Shown piece after piece: positions 27,064-34,367 of a stretch of 64,000 nt of DNA (position 1 is the stretch's first letter; the number at the start of each line of letters is the position of its first letter). Under the pieces are notes generated by a model. It was not told the DNA's origin. It made no database searches and was given only the letters and a program-made list of their open reading frames with translations. Location: positions 42,922 to 106,921 of the forward strand of contig JABIFG010000234.1 in the NCBI GenBank assembly GCA_018650795.1, given 5' to 3'. This DNA comes from Fidelibacterota bacterium (GTDB lineage: Bacteria; Fidelibacterota; UBA8477; JABMPR01). Position numbers and translations under genes: made by a program.

Positions 27064-28759
27064 AAATTTGCTGGTGGAAGTGGTGGTTTTCGGTTCGATT
27101 TGTAAAAAGTTCTATAAGGATTGGCTCAGATTGCTGTGTGGCTTCGCTATAGGCGATCAGAAATTCATCCATGTCTTTTGGATTTGAATAATTCAGGTCA
27201 AACATAGACGCAGCATGTTTCAGGGTCAGTCCATGGGGAGTCCCAAAGAAGGGTTCAAAAACGTCAGTTTCAGCTTGTACTGGGAGGAAGCTGAAGATGC
27301 CGCCGCCATCATTATTAACGACAACCATGATGATAGCATGTTCAGCCATTTTGATTAGCTGGAGCGAGTTCAAATCATGTAAGCAGGCCAGATCTCCAAT
27401 GAGAAGGGTAACAGGACCAGCCGACCCAGAGCCATATCCCGCTGCAGTAGCTAACAAACCATCAATCCCACTGCTACCTCGGTTCGCAAATATGTCCCCC
27501 TGGAAGTCCCCGGCAGCTCCAAACATTTCCATCTCCCGAATTGACATGCTGTTGGCCAACATGAGTGCATGTTGACTGGGTAATAATTTTGAGAGTTGGT
27601 AACTGATACCTGGTTCAGAGAGCTGGGGTTGGTCATTTAAAAGGCTTGTAACAGAAAGCGCGGTTCGTTTTTCAGCATCTTGCCATGATTTCAGCCATTG
27701 ATCATTTTGCCTGCTATCTAGTGAGACCATGTTTTGGCAAAAATCTACAACATTGGCTTGAATACTGATATTTACCTGGTGGTTTGGATCAATTCGCTCA
27801 GGGGTCTCCTTAACAGAAACATAATAAATGTCTGGATCATCAAGATAGTTCAAGAGGCGTTTTGAGCTAAAAACTCCCCCGAGTTGGATCATGAAATCTG
27901 GTTTAAGCTGTTGAAACTCATCACTGAGTAGGGCCAGATCAAAATGGTTGACGATCTGAGTGTGGGAGGTGAAACGTAACTTGGATTGAATATCTGGCAA
28001 CACAGGTAAATGCAAGGTTTCCGCTAGCTGAAGAATATCTTGGTTACACCGACTGTTTACAGACCGACCCACCACGATAAGTCCACGCCTGGATGCCATA
28101 AAATTTGTTGCCACGAGTTGTAGTTTGTCCGTAGGGAGAGGTTGTGCCTGCTCAGCCTGATCCGTAAATCTCGAGTTGCTTCGATACCAATCTGTCTCTA
28201 AAAGTACATCATCTGTGGAATGGGCTATATCTGGGAGCAAGGGTTCTCGAAATTGGCAGTTCAAATGGACAGGCCCTGGACGGTTGCCAGTGCTTGCATC
28301 ATAGAGTGCATCAATTTGGCTCAGGAGATCAGGTAGCGATGTTTTTGAATCCGGAGGGGGAAGATTCAGGGCAAGTCGAGGGTAAACACCATAGATGTCT
28401 TGCTGGAATATGGCCTGGTTCGCTCCCACATCAATGAGCTCGGGTGGACGATCAGCACTGATGATAATCAAGGGAACATTATCCATGGAAGCCTCGATAA
28501 CTGCCGGAAAATAGTTGGCGACTGCTGTGCCTGAAGTGCAAACCAGAACTGCTGGTATACCGGTGGCGCGTGCATGACCTAAAGCATAGAAAGCCGCACC
28601 ACGCTCGTCATAATGGACCGTAGTGTTTGCATTGGTGTGCCTGCCAATTGCCACGGTGAGAGGGGTGGATCTTGATCCAGGTGAAATAATAAACTGGGTG
28701 ACACCAAAGCGTGTCAGCTCCTCAACAAGCACGGTTCCAACATCAAGGTTGTTTATCAT
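27038..28759 (-). CDS. menD: SEPHCHC synthase (MenD)
   Basis: The 573-residue thiamine diphosphate enzyme couples 2-oxoglutarate to isochorismate, the first committed step of menaquinone synthesis. FGVTQFIISPGSRSTPLTVA is the MenD-specific start of the PYR domain. ERGAAFYALGHA supplies the cofactor-activating Glu. The C-terminal PP domain carries the ThDP motif from GDLACLHDLNSL to VVNNDGGG. The ATG at 28759 lacks an SD. A 128-base gap separates it from menF, the largest gap in the operon, with a repeated motif described separately. Confidence 0.96.
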   Translation of the reverse strand: MINNLDVGTVLVEELTRFGVTQFIISPGSRSTPLTVAIGRHTNANTTVHYDERGAAFYALGHARATGIPAVLVCTSGTAVANYFPAVIEASMDNVPLIIISADRPPELIDVGANQAIFQQDIYGVYPRLALNLPPPDSKTSLPDLLSQIDALYDASTGNRPGPVHLNCQFREPLLPDIAHSTDDVLLETDWYRSNSRFTDQAEQAQPLPTDKLQLVATNFMASRRGLIVVGRSVNSRCNQDILQLAETLHLPVLPDIQSKLRFTSHTQIVNHFDLALLSDEFQQLKPDFMIQLGGVFSSKRLLNYLDDPDIYYVSVKETPERIDPNHQVNISIQANVVDFCQNMVSLDSRQNDQWLKSWQDAEKRTALSVTSLLNDQPQLSEPGISYQLSKLLPSQHALMLANSMSIREMEMFGAAGDFQGDIFANRGSSGIDGLLATAAGYGSGSAGPVTLLIGDLACLHDLNSLQLIKMAEHAIIMVVVNNDGGGIFSFLPVQAETDVFEPFFGTPHGLTLKHAASMFDLNYSNPKDMDEFLIAYSEATQQSEPILIELFTNRTENHHFHQQIFESLRESS

Positions 28760-28854
28760 TATAATGCAAACCCAATAAATGTAAAGAATTGAATAAATCT
28801 CATAGCCTGTAATCTAATGAAGATGGACTTTGAATGAAGTGACAAAACTGAAGG

Positions 28855-28871
28855 GCGAAATATCGCTGAAA
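28855..28871 (-). promoter_or_regulatory. Repeated 17-base motif between menF and menD
   Basis: Read on the - strand the motif is TTTCAGCGATATTTCGC. The same sequence with two substitutions, TTTCAGCGATATCCCGC, lies upstream of menF at 30287-30303. The core GCGATATnnCGC is a near-palindrome, as expected for a dimeric regulator. This copy is about 95 bases upstream of menD and just after the menF stop. A shared operator is inference from the repetition. Confidence 0.35.
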
Positions 28872-28887
28872 ATTGTTGAGGGTGAGT

Positions 28888-30255
28888 CTAAAGATCCAGT
28901 GCTTTTAAAAATTTGCTGATTTTGTCTTCGATCTCCTGCCATTCTTCTGCTGGATCTGACCCTAGCACAATTCCTGCTCCTGAATACAGGGAAACCCGTT
29001 CCTGCTCAACCAAAGCTGAGCGGATACCTACAACAAACTCCGTGTGATCGTGACCCACAAATCCTATGGGAGCCGCATACCAACCACGGTTGAAGGGCTC
29101 CAGGTCATCGATTGCTTCCAGCGCGATATCGGTGGGAAAACCACCCATGGCAGGCGTAGGATGCAAGGCTTCAATTAAATCCGCATCGCTGGTTTCGGGA
29201 TCCAGTTCAGCCTTGAAATGTTTGCAGAGATGTTGGACATGCGAAAGCCGTGTAATTTGAACTTTTTCATCCATAACCAGATTATGGCAATACTTTTCCA
29301 GGACATTTTGGATCATATCAACAACAATACTGTGCTCTCTAACTTCTTTCTCTGAATTCAGCAGTGCTCTGGCGTAGCGTTCATCATCGCGAGTTGTTAG
29401 TCCTCTGGGTCGAGTGCCTGCGATGGCTTCGGTATGGAGTGTACGTCCTTGTCGTCTAAACAATCTCTCCGGTGTGGCTCCTAGAAAGGCATGACCTTCA
29501 TCTGCCTGGAAATAGAAATTAAAAGTTTCTTCTGTCATTCTCCTCAGGCGTAGCAAATAGGCAACTGGATCTACTGGATCATTGAAGGTCAGCGTAGCTT
29601 TTCTAGCCAGAACAACTTTCTCGTATTTGCCGTCACCCATTTCTTCCAGGGCAGTATCCAGGGAGGATTGCCATTCAGCCCGATCCGGGATATCCCGCCG
29701 ATGAAGAATAGTACGCTCTTCCCAATCACTCAATGTGAGTTCAAATTGAACATCATCAAGCTGTCTGGTGAGGTCACCAGGCAATTTGGAATCTCTGCCT
29801 TCGTGCAGAAAGTTGTATACTAAAAACGTCCCGGCTTCAGATCGATGAAGCTCAAATTGAGGAATGATGAAGCGATAGGCGCCAAAACTTTTCCATTCCT
29901 GAGAGGGTTTGCTGCCTCGATTGAATTGGAAACCGCCGTAATAACGGAGTTCTGGATATTTTGGATCCAGAAATAGATGTAATTCTTGAAAGAGTTTTTT
30001 TAGGTCAGGAGTTTCCTGTCCTGAGATTTCATGAGCAACCCCAATACCAGCCATTTTAAATTCCTGGTTGCGATTTGCCCAGTAAGTCTTGATGGGAATG
30101 GATTGACAGGCCAACCATTGCATAGCTGCTACATTTTCAACTTCCACTTTACATCGAATCATGCGAGGTACATTACCTGATTGAAATTCCAGACAGGCAT
30201 TTTGAATTTGTTCAAGGAGGCGAAGTTTAGCAGTTGAAAATGATAAAGGGTCCAT
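28888..30255 (-). CDS. menF: Isochorismate synthase
   Basis: The 455-residue chorismate-utilising enzyme isomerises chorismate to isochorismate. The C-terminal catalytic domain shows KVVLARKATL, FLGATPERLF, TEAIAGTRPRG, NSEKEVREHSIVVDMI and LHPTPAMGG, with the Mg-binding glutamates in EREH-like and EEW contexts. As first gene of the men operon it controls entry of chorismate. A different anabolic role (salicylate or siderophore) is unlikely because menD to menE follow. Its upstream region is shared with the divergent peptidase gene. Confidence 0.95.
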   Translation of the reverse strand: MDPLSFSTAKLRLLEQIQNACLEFQSGNVPRMIRCKVEVENVAAMQWLACQSIPIKTYWANRNQEFKMAGIGVAHEISGQETPDLKKLFQELHLFLDPKYPELRYYGGFQFNRGSKPSQEWKSFGAYRFIIPQFELHRSEAGTFLVYNFLHEGRDSKLPGDLTRQLDDVQFELTLSDWEERTILHRRDIPDRAEWQSSLDTALEEMGDGKYEKVVLARKATLTFNDPVDPVAYLLRLRRMTEETFNFYFQADEGHAFLGATPERLFRRQGRTLHTEAIAGTRPRGLTTRDDERYARALLNSEKEVREHSIVVDMIQNVLEKYCHNLVMDEKVQITRLSHVQHLCKHFKAELDPETSDADLIEALHPTPAMGGFPTDIALEAIDDLEPFNRGWYAAPIGFVGHDHTEFVVGIRSALVEQERVSLYSGAGIVLGSDPAEEWQEIEDKISKFLKALDL

Positions 30256-30286
30256 ATTAACCAGATTTAGTTCTCAGAATGTAGAT

Positions 30287-30303
30287 GCGGGATATCGCTG
30301 AAA
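30287..30303 (-). promoter_or_regulatory. Repeated 17-base motif upstream of menF
   Basis: This copy, TTTCAGCGATATCCCGC on the - strand, matches the menF-menD gap copy at 15 of 17 positions. It ends 32 bases before the menF ATG, in the region shared with the divergent NlpC/P60 gene. It could regulate either direction. Confidence 0.35.
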
Positions 30304-30451
30304 GCGTTGAAGTGTTTCATCTGACATAGCGACTATTTACTGTAAAGCCTAGTAGTGGGCAAACACTATTTTTCGTGTAGGGAGAAGATCCAGGTTTGGT
30401 GAGATGACAGAATTTAGCAACCCTTGTTTCACCGTTATCAGCGATTAAATT

Positions 30452-30468
30452 CCTCCTCGCAAAGGAGG
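30452..30468 (+). promoter_or_regulatory. Hairpin covering the Shine-Dalgarno sequence of the NlpC/P60 gene
   Basis: CCTCCT at 30452-30457 pairs perfectly with AGGAGG at 30463-30468 across a five-base loop (CGCAA). AGGAGG is the near-perfect ribosome site for the TTG start at 30475. The stem would therefore hide the site in the mRNA, so translation would need unfolding by an RNA-binding factor, temperature or the ribosome itself. There is no T-run, so it is not a terminator. Confidence 0.55.
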
Positions 30469-30474
30469 GGCAAA

Positions 30475-31266
30475 TTGGCCTTACAGATGTTAACAAATGT
30501 CAGCATTGCTTTCATATATAGAGATGCAGCATTTAAATCTGAAACAACTTCACAAACTCACCTAGGCGAAACATTGGCAGTGCTCGAGGAGCAAGGCGAT
30601 TGGCTTCGCGTAAGACAGGAAGATGGCTATGAAGGCTGGGTAGCGCGGTTCTTTATCGTGGAAAAACCTGCTAGGTGGGAAAATCATACATTTTACCACC
30701 ATGGTGAGCAAATTTCCTGGATACATCAGAGTCCTGATAGTCAATCAAGTAGCATCCGGGATATTACTCTCTTATCACGGCTCCCCATGTTAGACCAACA
30801 AAGGGGATGGGTGCATTTGCTTTTACCAGACGGTGTCCAGGGGTGGGTTAAAAACAGTCCACGGGCTTTGATGGATTCCGTTGATGTGGAGCAGCTGATT
30901 CAAACCGCCTTACGATTTCAGGGGATCCAATACCATTGGGGTGGCCGATCACCCAAGGGTTTTGATTGCTCTGGTTTTGTCCAAACCGTATATGGTTTGA
31001 ATGGAATAAAACTCCCTCGGGATGCCTACCAGCAAGCTGATATTGGTACCAGGGTTGACGATGATTTTGCATGCTGGGCAGCTGGAGACTTGATATTCTT
31101 TTCTGAGAGAACAGCAAAGATCTCCCATGTCGCCATAGCTCTAGGGGACGGAGATTTTATTCATGCCTCAGGTTTTGTGAAATTGAATAGTCTAAACCAA
31201 GAACATCCAGATCTTTTTCTTGAAAAATATGCGAAATTATTCACTAGAACCATGCGTGTCCTATAA
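30475..31266 (+). CDS. NlpC/P60 cysteine peptidase with SH3-like domains (YkfC-like)
   Basis: The 263-residue enzyme is predicted to cleave gamma-D-Glu-diamino acid bonds of murein peptides. Two bacterial SH3-like domains (about 5-62 and 75-128) precede an NlpC/P60 domain with Cys165 (FDCSGFV), His218 (ISHVAI) and His230 (FIHASG). The spacings of 53 and 12 fit YkfC-type dipeptidyl-peptidases. No signal peptide is present, suggesting cytoplasmic recycling rather than wall cleavage. The TTG at 30475 is chosen for the AAAGGAGG six bases upstream; the ATG at 30487 is too far from it. Partner activities may be the epimerase and DUF1611 proteins near 5.4-7.5 kb. Confidence 0.87.
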   Translation: MALQMLTNVSIAFIYRDAAFKSETTSQTHLGETLAVLEEQGDWLRVRQEDGYEGWVARFFIVEKPARWENHTFYHHGEQISWIHQSPDSQSSSIRDITLLSRLPMLDQQRGWVHLLLPDGVQGWVKNSPRALMDSVDVEQLIQTALRFQGIQYHWGGRSPKGFDCSGFVQTVYGLNGIKLPRDAYQQADIGTRVDDDFACWAAGDLIFFSERTAKISHVAIALGDGDFIHASGFVKLNSLNQEHPDLFLEKYAKLFTRTMRVL

Positions 31267-31285
31267 AATTGAAGATGCTTAAATT

Positions 31286-32308
31286 ATGAGTGAAACACAA
31301 AAAGATAAAAAGCCAATCCTGCTTTCAGGAATTCAACCTTCAGGACATCTAGCCCTCGGGAATTATGTAGGGGCGATGCGGAATTGGGTCCAGATGCAAC
31401 AAGATTATCTGGGCATTTTTATGGTCGTCGATATGCATGCTATCACGGTTCGGCAGAAGCCTGCTGATCTAAGAAATAGATGCTTGTCCTTTGCCGCACA
31501 ATATCTGGCAGCAGGCATTGATCCTGAAGAAAATGTCATTTTTATTCAATCTCATGTACCTCAGCATGCCGAACTTGCCTGGGTGTTAAACTGTTACACC
31601 TACATGGGTGAATTGAACAGAATGACACAGTTTAAGGATAAATCAAAGCGTCATGGGGACAATATCAATGCAGGTTTATATGCTTATCCTGCACTGATGG
31701 CTGCGGATATTCTGCTATATCAAACAGATCTCGTTCCTGTGGGTGCTGATCAAAAACAACACCTCGAGTTAACCCGAGATATAGCAAGTCGGTTTAACAA
31801 TACATATAGTCCCACCTTTAAAGTTCCAGAGCCATTTATTCCCAAGGCTGGAGCGAGAATCATGAGCCTACAAGATGTGGATAAAAAGATGTCCAAGTCT
31901 GATAGCAACGAGAATAATTATATATCTCTACTGGATCCACCTGATGTATTGAGACGCAAAATTAAACGCGCAGTTACTGATTCTGCCAGTGAGATTACAC
32001 CAGAATCACTCAATCGGCCAGGAATTGGAAATTTGTTGACTATCTATGCCATATTGAATGATATGCAAGCATCTGAGGTTGTTACTCGTTTTGAAGGCCA
32101 ACAGTATAGCGGATTTAAAGGTGAGCTGGCTGATGCTCTGGTTGCCTTTTTAGAACCATTTCAAGAGCGCTATGACAAAATCATGAGTGACAAGGGTTAT
32201 CTCAACGGGATACTGGATGAAGGAGCTGGCCGAGCGAGGTATATGGCTTCAAAAACCATCAGTAAAGTCTATCGAAAATTAGGATTTGTACCCGCCGGAC
32301 GTTCCTGA
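31286..32308 (+). CDS. trpS: Tryptophan--tRNA ligase
   Basis: The 340-residue class I synthetase charges tRNA-Trp. The HIGH-equivalent is in PSGHLALGNYVGA and the KMSKS motif is exact in DVDKKMSKSDSNEN. The length is typical of bacterial TrpRS. It starts 20 bases after the peptidase gene and its TGA shares a base with the scpA ATG, so translation through trpS-scpA is likely coupled. I see no T-box or leader peptide. Confidence 0.96.
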   Translation: MSETQKDKKPILLSGIQPSGHLALGNYVGAMRNWVQMQQDYLGIFMVVDMHAITVRQKPADLRNRCLSFAAQYLAAGIDPEENVIFIQSHVPQHAELAWVLNCYTYMGELNRMTQFKDKSKRHGDNINAGLYAYPALMAADILLYQTDLVPVGADQKQHLELTRDIASRFNNTYSPTFKVPEPFIPKAGARIMSLQDVDKKMSKSDSNENNYISLLDPPDVLRRKIKRAVTDSASEITPESLNRPGIGNLLTIYAILNDMQASEVVTRFEGQQYSGFKGELADALVAFLEPFQERYDKIMSDKGYLNGILDEGAGRARYMASKTISKVYRKLGFVPAGRS

Positions 32309-33039
32309 TGAAAAATCAACTCCACCGTATCGATCTTGAAATGTTTGAAGGTCCCCTGGACCTGTTGTTGTTTTTGATTAAACGCGATGAATTAAATATT
32401 TATGATATCCCCATTGCTCAAATCACAAAAGATTTTCTCGAATATGTTGATCTTGCCAAGGAACTGAAACTTCATTCTGCAGGTGATTTTGTGCTCATGG
32501 CTGCCACGCTGATGAAAATCAAAGCCCGTATGTTGTTACCCATTGAAGCCAATGGTGATGAGGAGATAGAAGATCCTCGCACCGAGCTGATGAATATGCT
32601 ACTCGAATACAAACGGTACAAGGAAGCTACCGCGACATTTTCTGAAATGGAGCGATTCGAGCGCCCACACTATTATAATATTCCGGCAACATGGAGTCCC
32701 CAACAAGAGGATAACACAGCTATCCTGGAGGATGTCAAGCTTTATGATATTATGCTTACCTTCCAATACCTCATTAAAAACTATGAGGAACCTGTGACTC
32801 ATTCTGTTGCAGTTGAGGAAGTCACACTGAGCGAGCAAATCGGATTTCTGAACGGTTTGCTTCAGGCCAATGCCAAATTGAGTTTTGCCGGTCTACTGGA
32901 GAAATTTGAATCTCGTTTGGTTGTGGTGGTTACTTTTCTGGCAATACTTGAAATGTTGAGAAATCGTCAGGTCAAAGTAAAACAATCAAAATTGTTTGAT
33001 GATCTACTTATATCAAGAGGTAAAACCTTTGGAAATTAA
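32308..33039 (+). CDS. scpA: Segregation and condensation protein A
   Basis: The 243-residue kleisin bridges the SMC heads in the chromosome-organising condensin complex. FEGPLDLLLFLIKRDELNIYDIPIAQIT is the diagnostic N-terminal helix region (residues about 12-39), and the winged-helix C-terminus follows at about 165-240. It overlaps scpB, its complex partner, and the pair is inserted between trpS and an RluB-type enzyme. Confidence 0.95.
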   Translation: MKNQLHRIDLEMFEGPLDLLLFLIKRDELNIYDIPIAQITKDFLEYVDLAKELKLHSAGDFVLMAATLMKIKARMLLPIEANGDEEIEDPRTELMNMLLEYKRYKEATATFSEMERFERPHYYNIPATWSPQQEDNTAILEDVKLYDIMLTFQYLIKNYEEPVTHSVAVEEVTLSEQIGFLNGLLQANAKLSFAGLLEKFESRLVVVVTFLAILEMLRNRQVKVKQSKLFDDLLISRGKTFGN

Positions 33040-33583
33040 TGAATTAAAACAGATCGTTGAAGCCTTGTTGATTGCCACTCCGGAACCGTTGACAGAAGCT
33101 CGTTTTAATACGTGCCTGGGTGATAGTAGTAGCAGAATTCCCCTTGGCGAAGTCATTAGCGAATTGTCTTCGGATTATGAAAAATCAGATAGAGCATTCT
33201 TTATCAAAGAAGTTGCCGGAGGTTATCAGATTGTCACCAATGCTCAATTTGAACCTTTTATCAAAGGGCTCTTTTCAAAATCTGGAAAACTCCGTTTATC
33301 TCAGGCTGCACTTGAAACCCTGGCTATTGTCAGTTACAAGCAACCTGTCACCAGGAACGATATTGAATCGATTCGGGGCGTTAGTTCAGACTCGTCATTG
33401 AGAACCTTGTTAGATCGAAAATTATTGGAAATTCGAGGTCGGGAGGATGGTCCTGGACGTGCCCTCCTTTATCGTACAAGTACAGAATTCTTACAGTATT
33501 TCGGTCTTAACTCAGTCAAAGATTTGCCACGACTCAGAGAAGTTGAGGATATCTTGGCCGAGGATCAGGACGAACTGGTTTAG
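33029..33583 (+). CDS. scpB: Segregation and condensation protein B
   Basis: The protein has 184 residues with two winged-helix domains and dimerises to bind ScpA within the Smc-ScpAB complex. QIVEALLIATPEPL and AALETLAIVSYKQPVTRNDIESIRG are the family signatures. The TTG at 33029 is preferred: AGAGG lies eight bases upstream, it gives the usual short N-terminus, and it overlaps scpA by 11 bases. An in-frame TTG at 32996 would add 11 residues without family support. Confidence 0.93.
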   Translation: MEINELKQIVEALLIATPEPLTEARFNTCLGDSSSRIPLGEVISELSSDYEKSDRAFFIKEVAGGYQIVTNAQFEPFIKGLFSKSGKLRLSQAALETLAIVSYKQPVTRNDIESIRGVSSDSSLRTLLDRKLLEIRGREDGPGRALLYRTSTEFLQYFGLNSVKDLPRLREVEDILAEDQDELV

Positions 33584-33626
33584 CCAGCAATAATTTTTCG
33601 AGATCATATAAAACATCTTGAGTAAT

Positions 33627-34367
33627 ATGACTGAAAATCCTGAAGAGCAGATACGCTTTAATCGTTATCTGGCTATGGCTGGTCTTGGTTCACGACGAGT
33701 GTGTGATGACCTGATCCAAAAAGGTTTGGTGACGATCAACAGCCAGGTTGAGAGTAATCCGGCGACACGTGTTAATCCAGCAACAGATGTAGTCATATTT
33801 CAGGGGAAGCAAATCGTTCTTGAAGCAAACTATCAATATTATCTTCTGAATAAGCCCACGCAGGTTATCACTACCACAAATGATCCTTACGGCAGGACCA
33901 CAATCATAGATTTAGTTCCTTCAAAGGAGAGAATCTATCCGGTGGGAAGGTTGGATTACGATACCACCGGGGTTATCATCTTAACCAATGATGGTGATCT
34001 GGCATATAGTCTGACCCATCCAAAGTTTCAGATACCAAAAACCTATTCCGTTCGTGTGTTGGGGCAAGTGAGTAAGGATGACCTGGACCGCATACCGCTT
34101 GGCATAAATATTGAAGCTAAAACACCTGCAATCGCAGAGATTCTTGATTACAACTATTTCGAAAGATTTACTGAAATCAGACTCATTCTTAGGGAGGGTC
34201 GTAAACGCGAAATAAAGAGAATTTTTATGGCTCTGGGTCACAAGGTGGTCAAACTCCACCGAGAGCAATTTGCATTTTTAAGAGTAGATGATCTACCCCT
34301 GGGGAAGTATCGGGAGCTGTCAAATACAGAGATCGCAAAATTGAAGGAATTGGCACATGGACATTAA
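33627..34367 (+). CDS. rluB: rRNA pseudouridine synthase, RsuA/RluB family
   Basis: The 246-residue enzyme isomerises uridine in rRNA. An S4 RNA-binding domain (about 8-55, FNRYLAMAGLGSRR) precedes the catalytic domain, with Asp110 in GRLDYDTTG as the nucleophile and REGRKREIKRIF near the C-terminus. The position next to scpB matches the arrangement in many bacteria where the neighbour is RluB (23S U2605), hence the symbol, but RsuA-type specificity cannot be ruled out. The ATG at 33627 is chosen over a TTG nine bases earlier. It overlaps the next gene by 11 bases. Confidence 0.9.
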   Translation: MTENPEEQIRFNRYLAMAGLGSRRVCDDLIQKGLVTINSQVESNPATRVNPATDVVIFQGKQIVLEANYQYYLLNKPTQVITTTNDPYGRTTIIDLVPSKERIYPVGRLDYDTTGVIILTNDGDLAYSLTHPKFQIPKTYSVRVLGQVSKDDLDRIPLGINIEAKTPAIAEILDYNYFERFTEIRLILREGRKREIKRIFMALGHKVVKLHREQFAFLRVDDLPLGKYRELSNTEIAKLKELAHGH

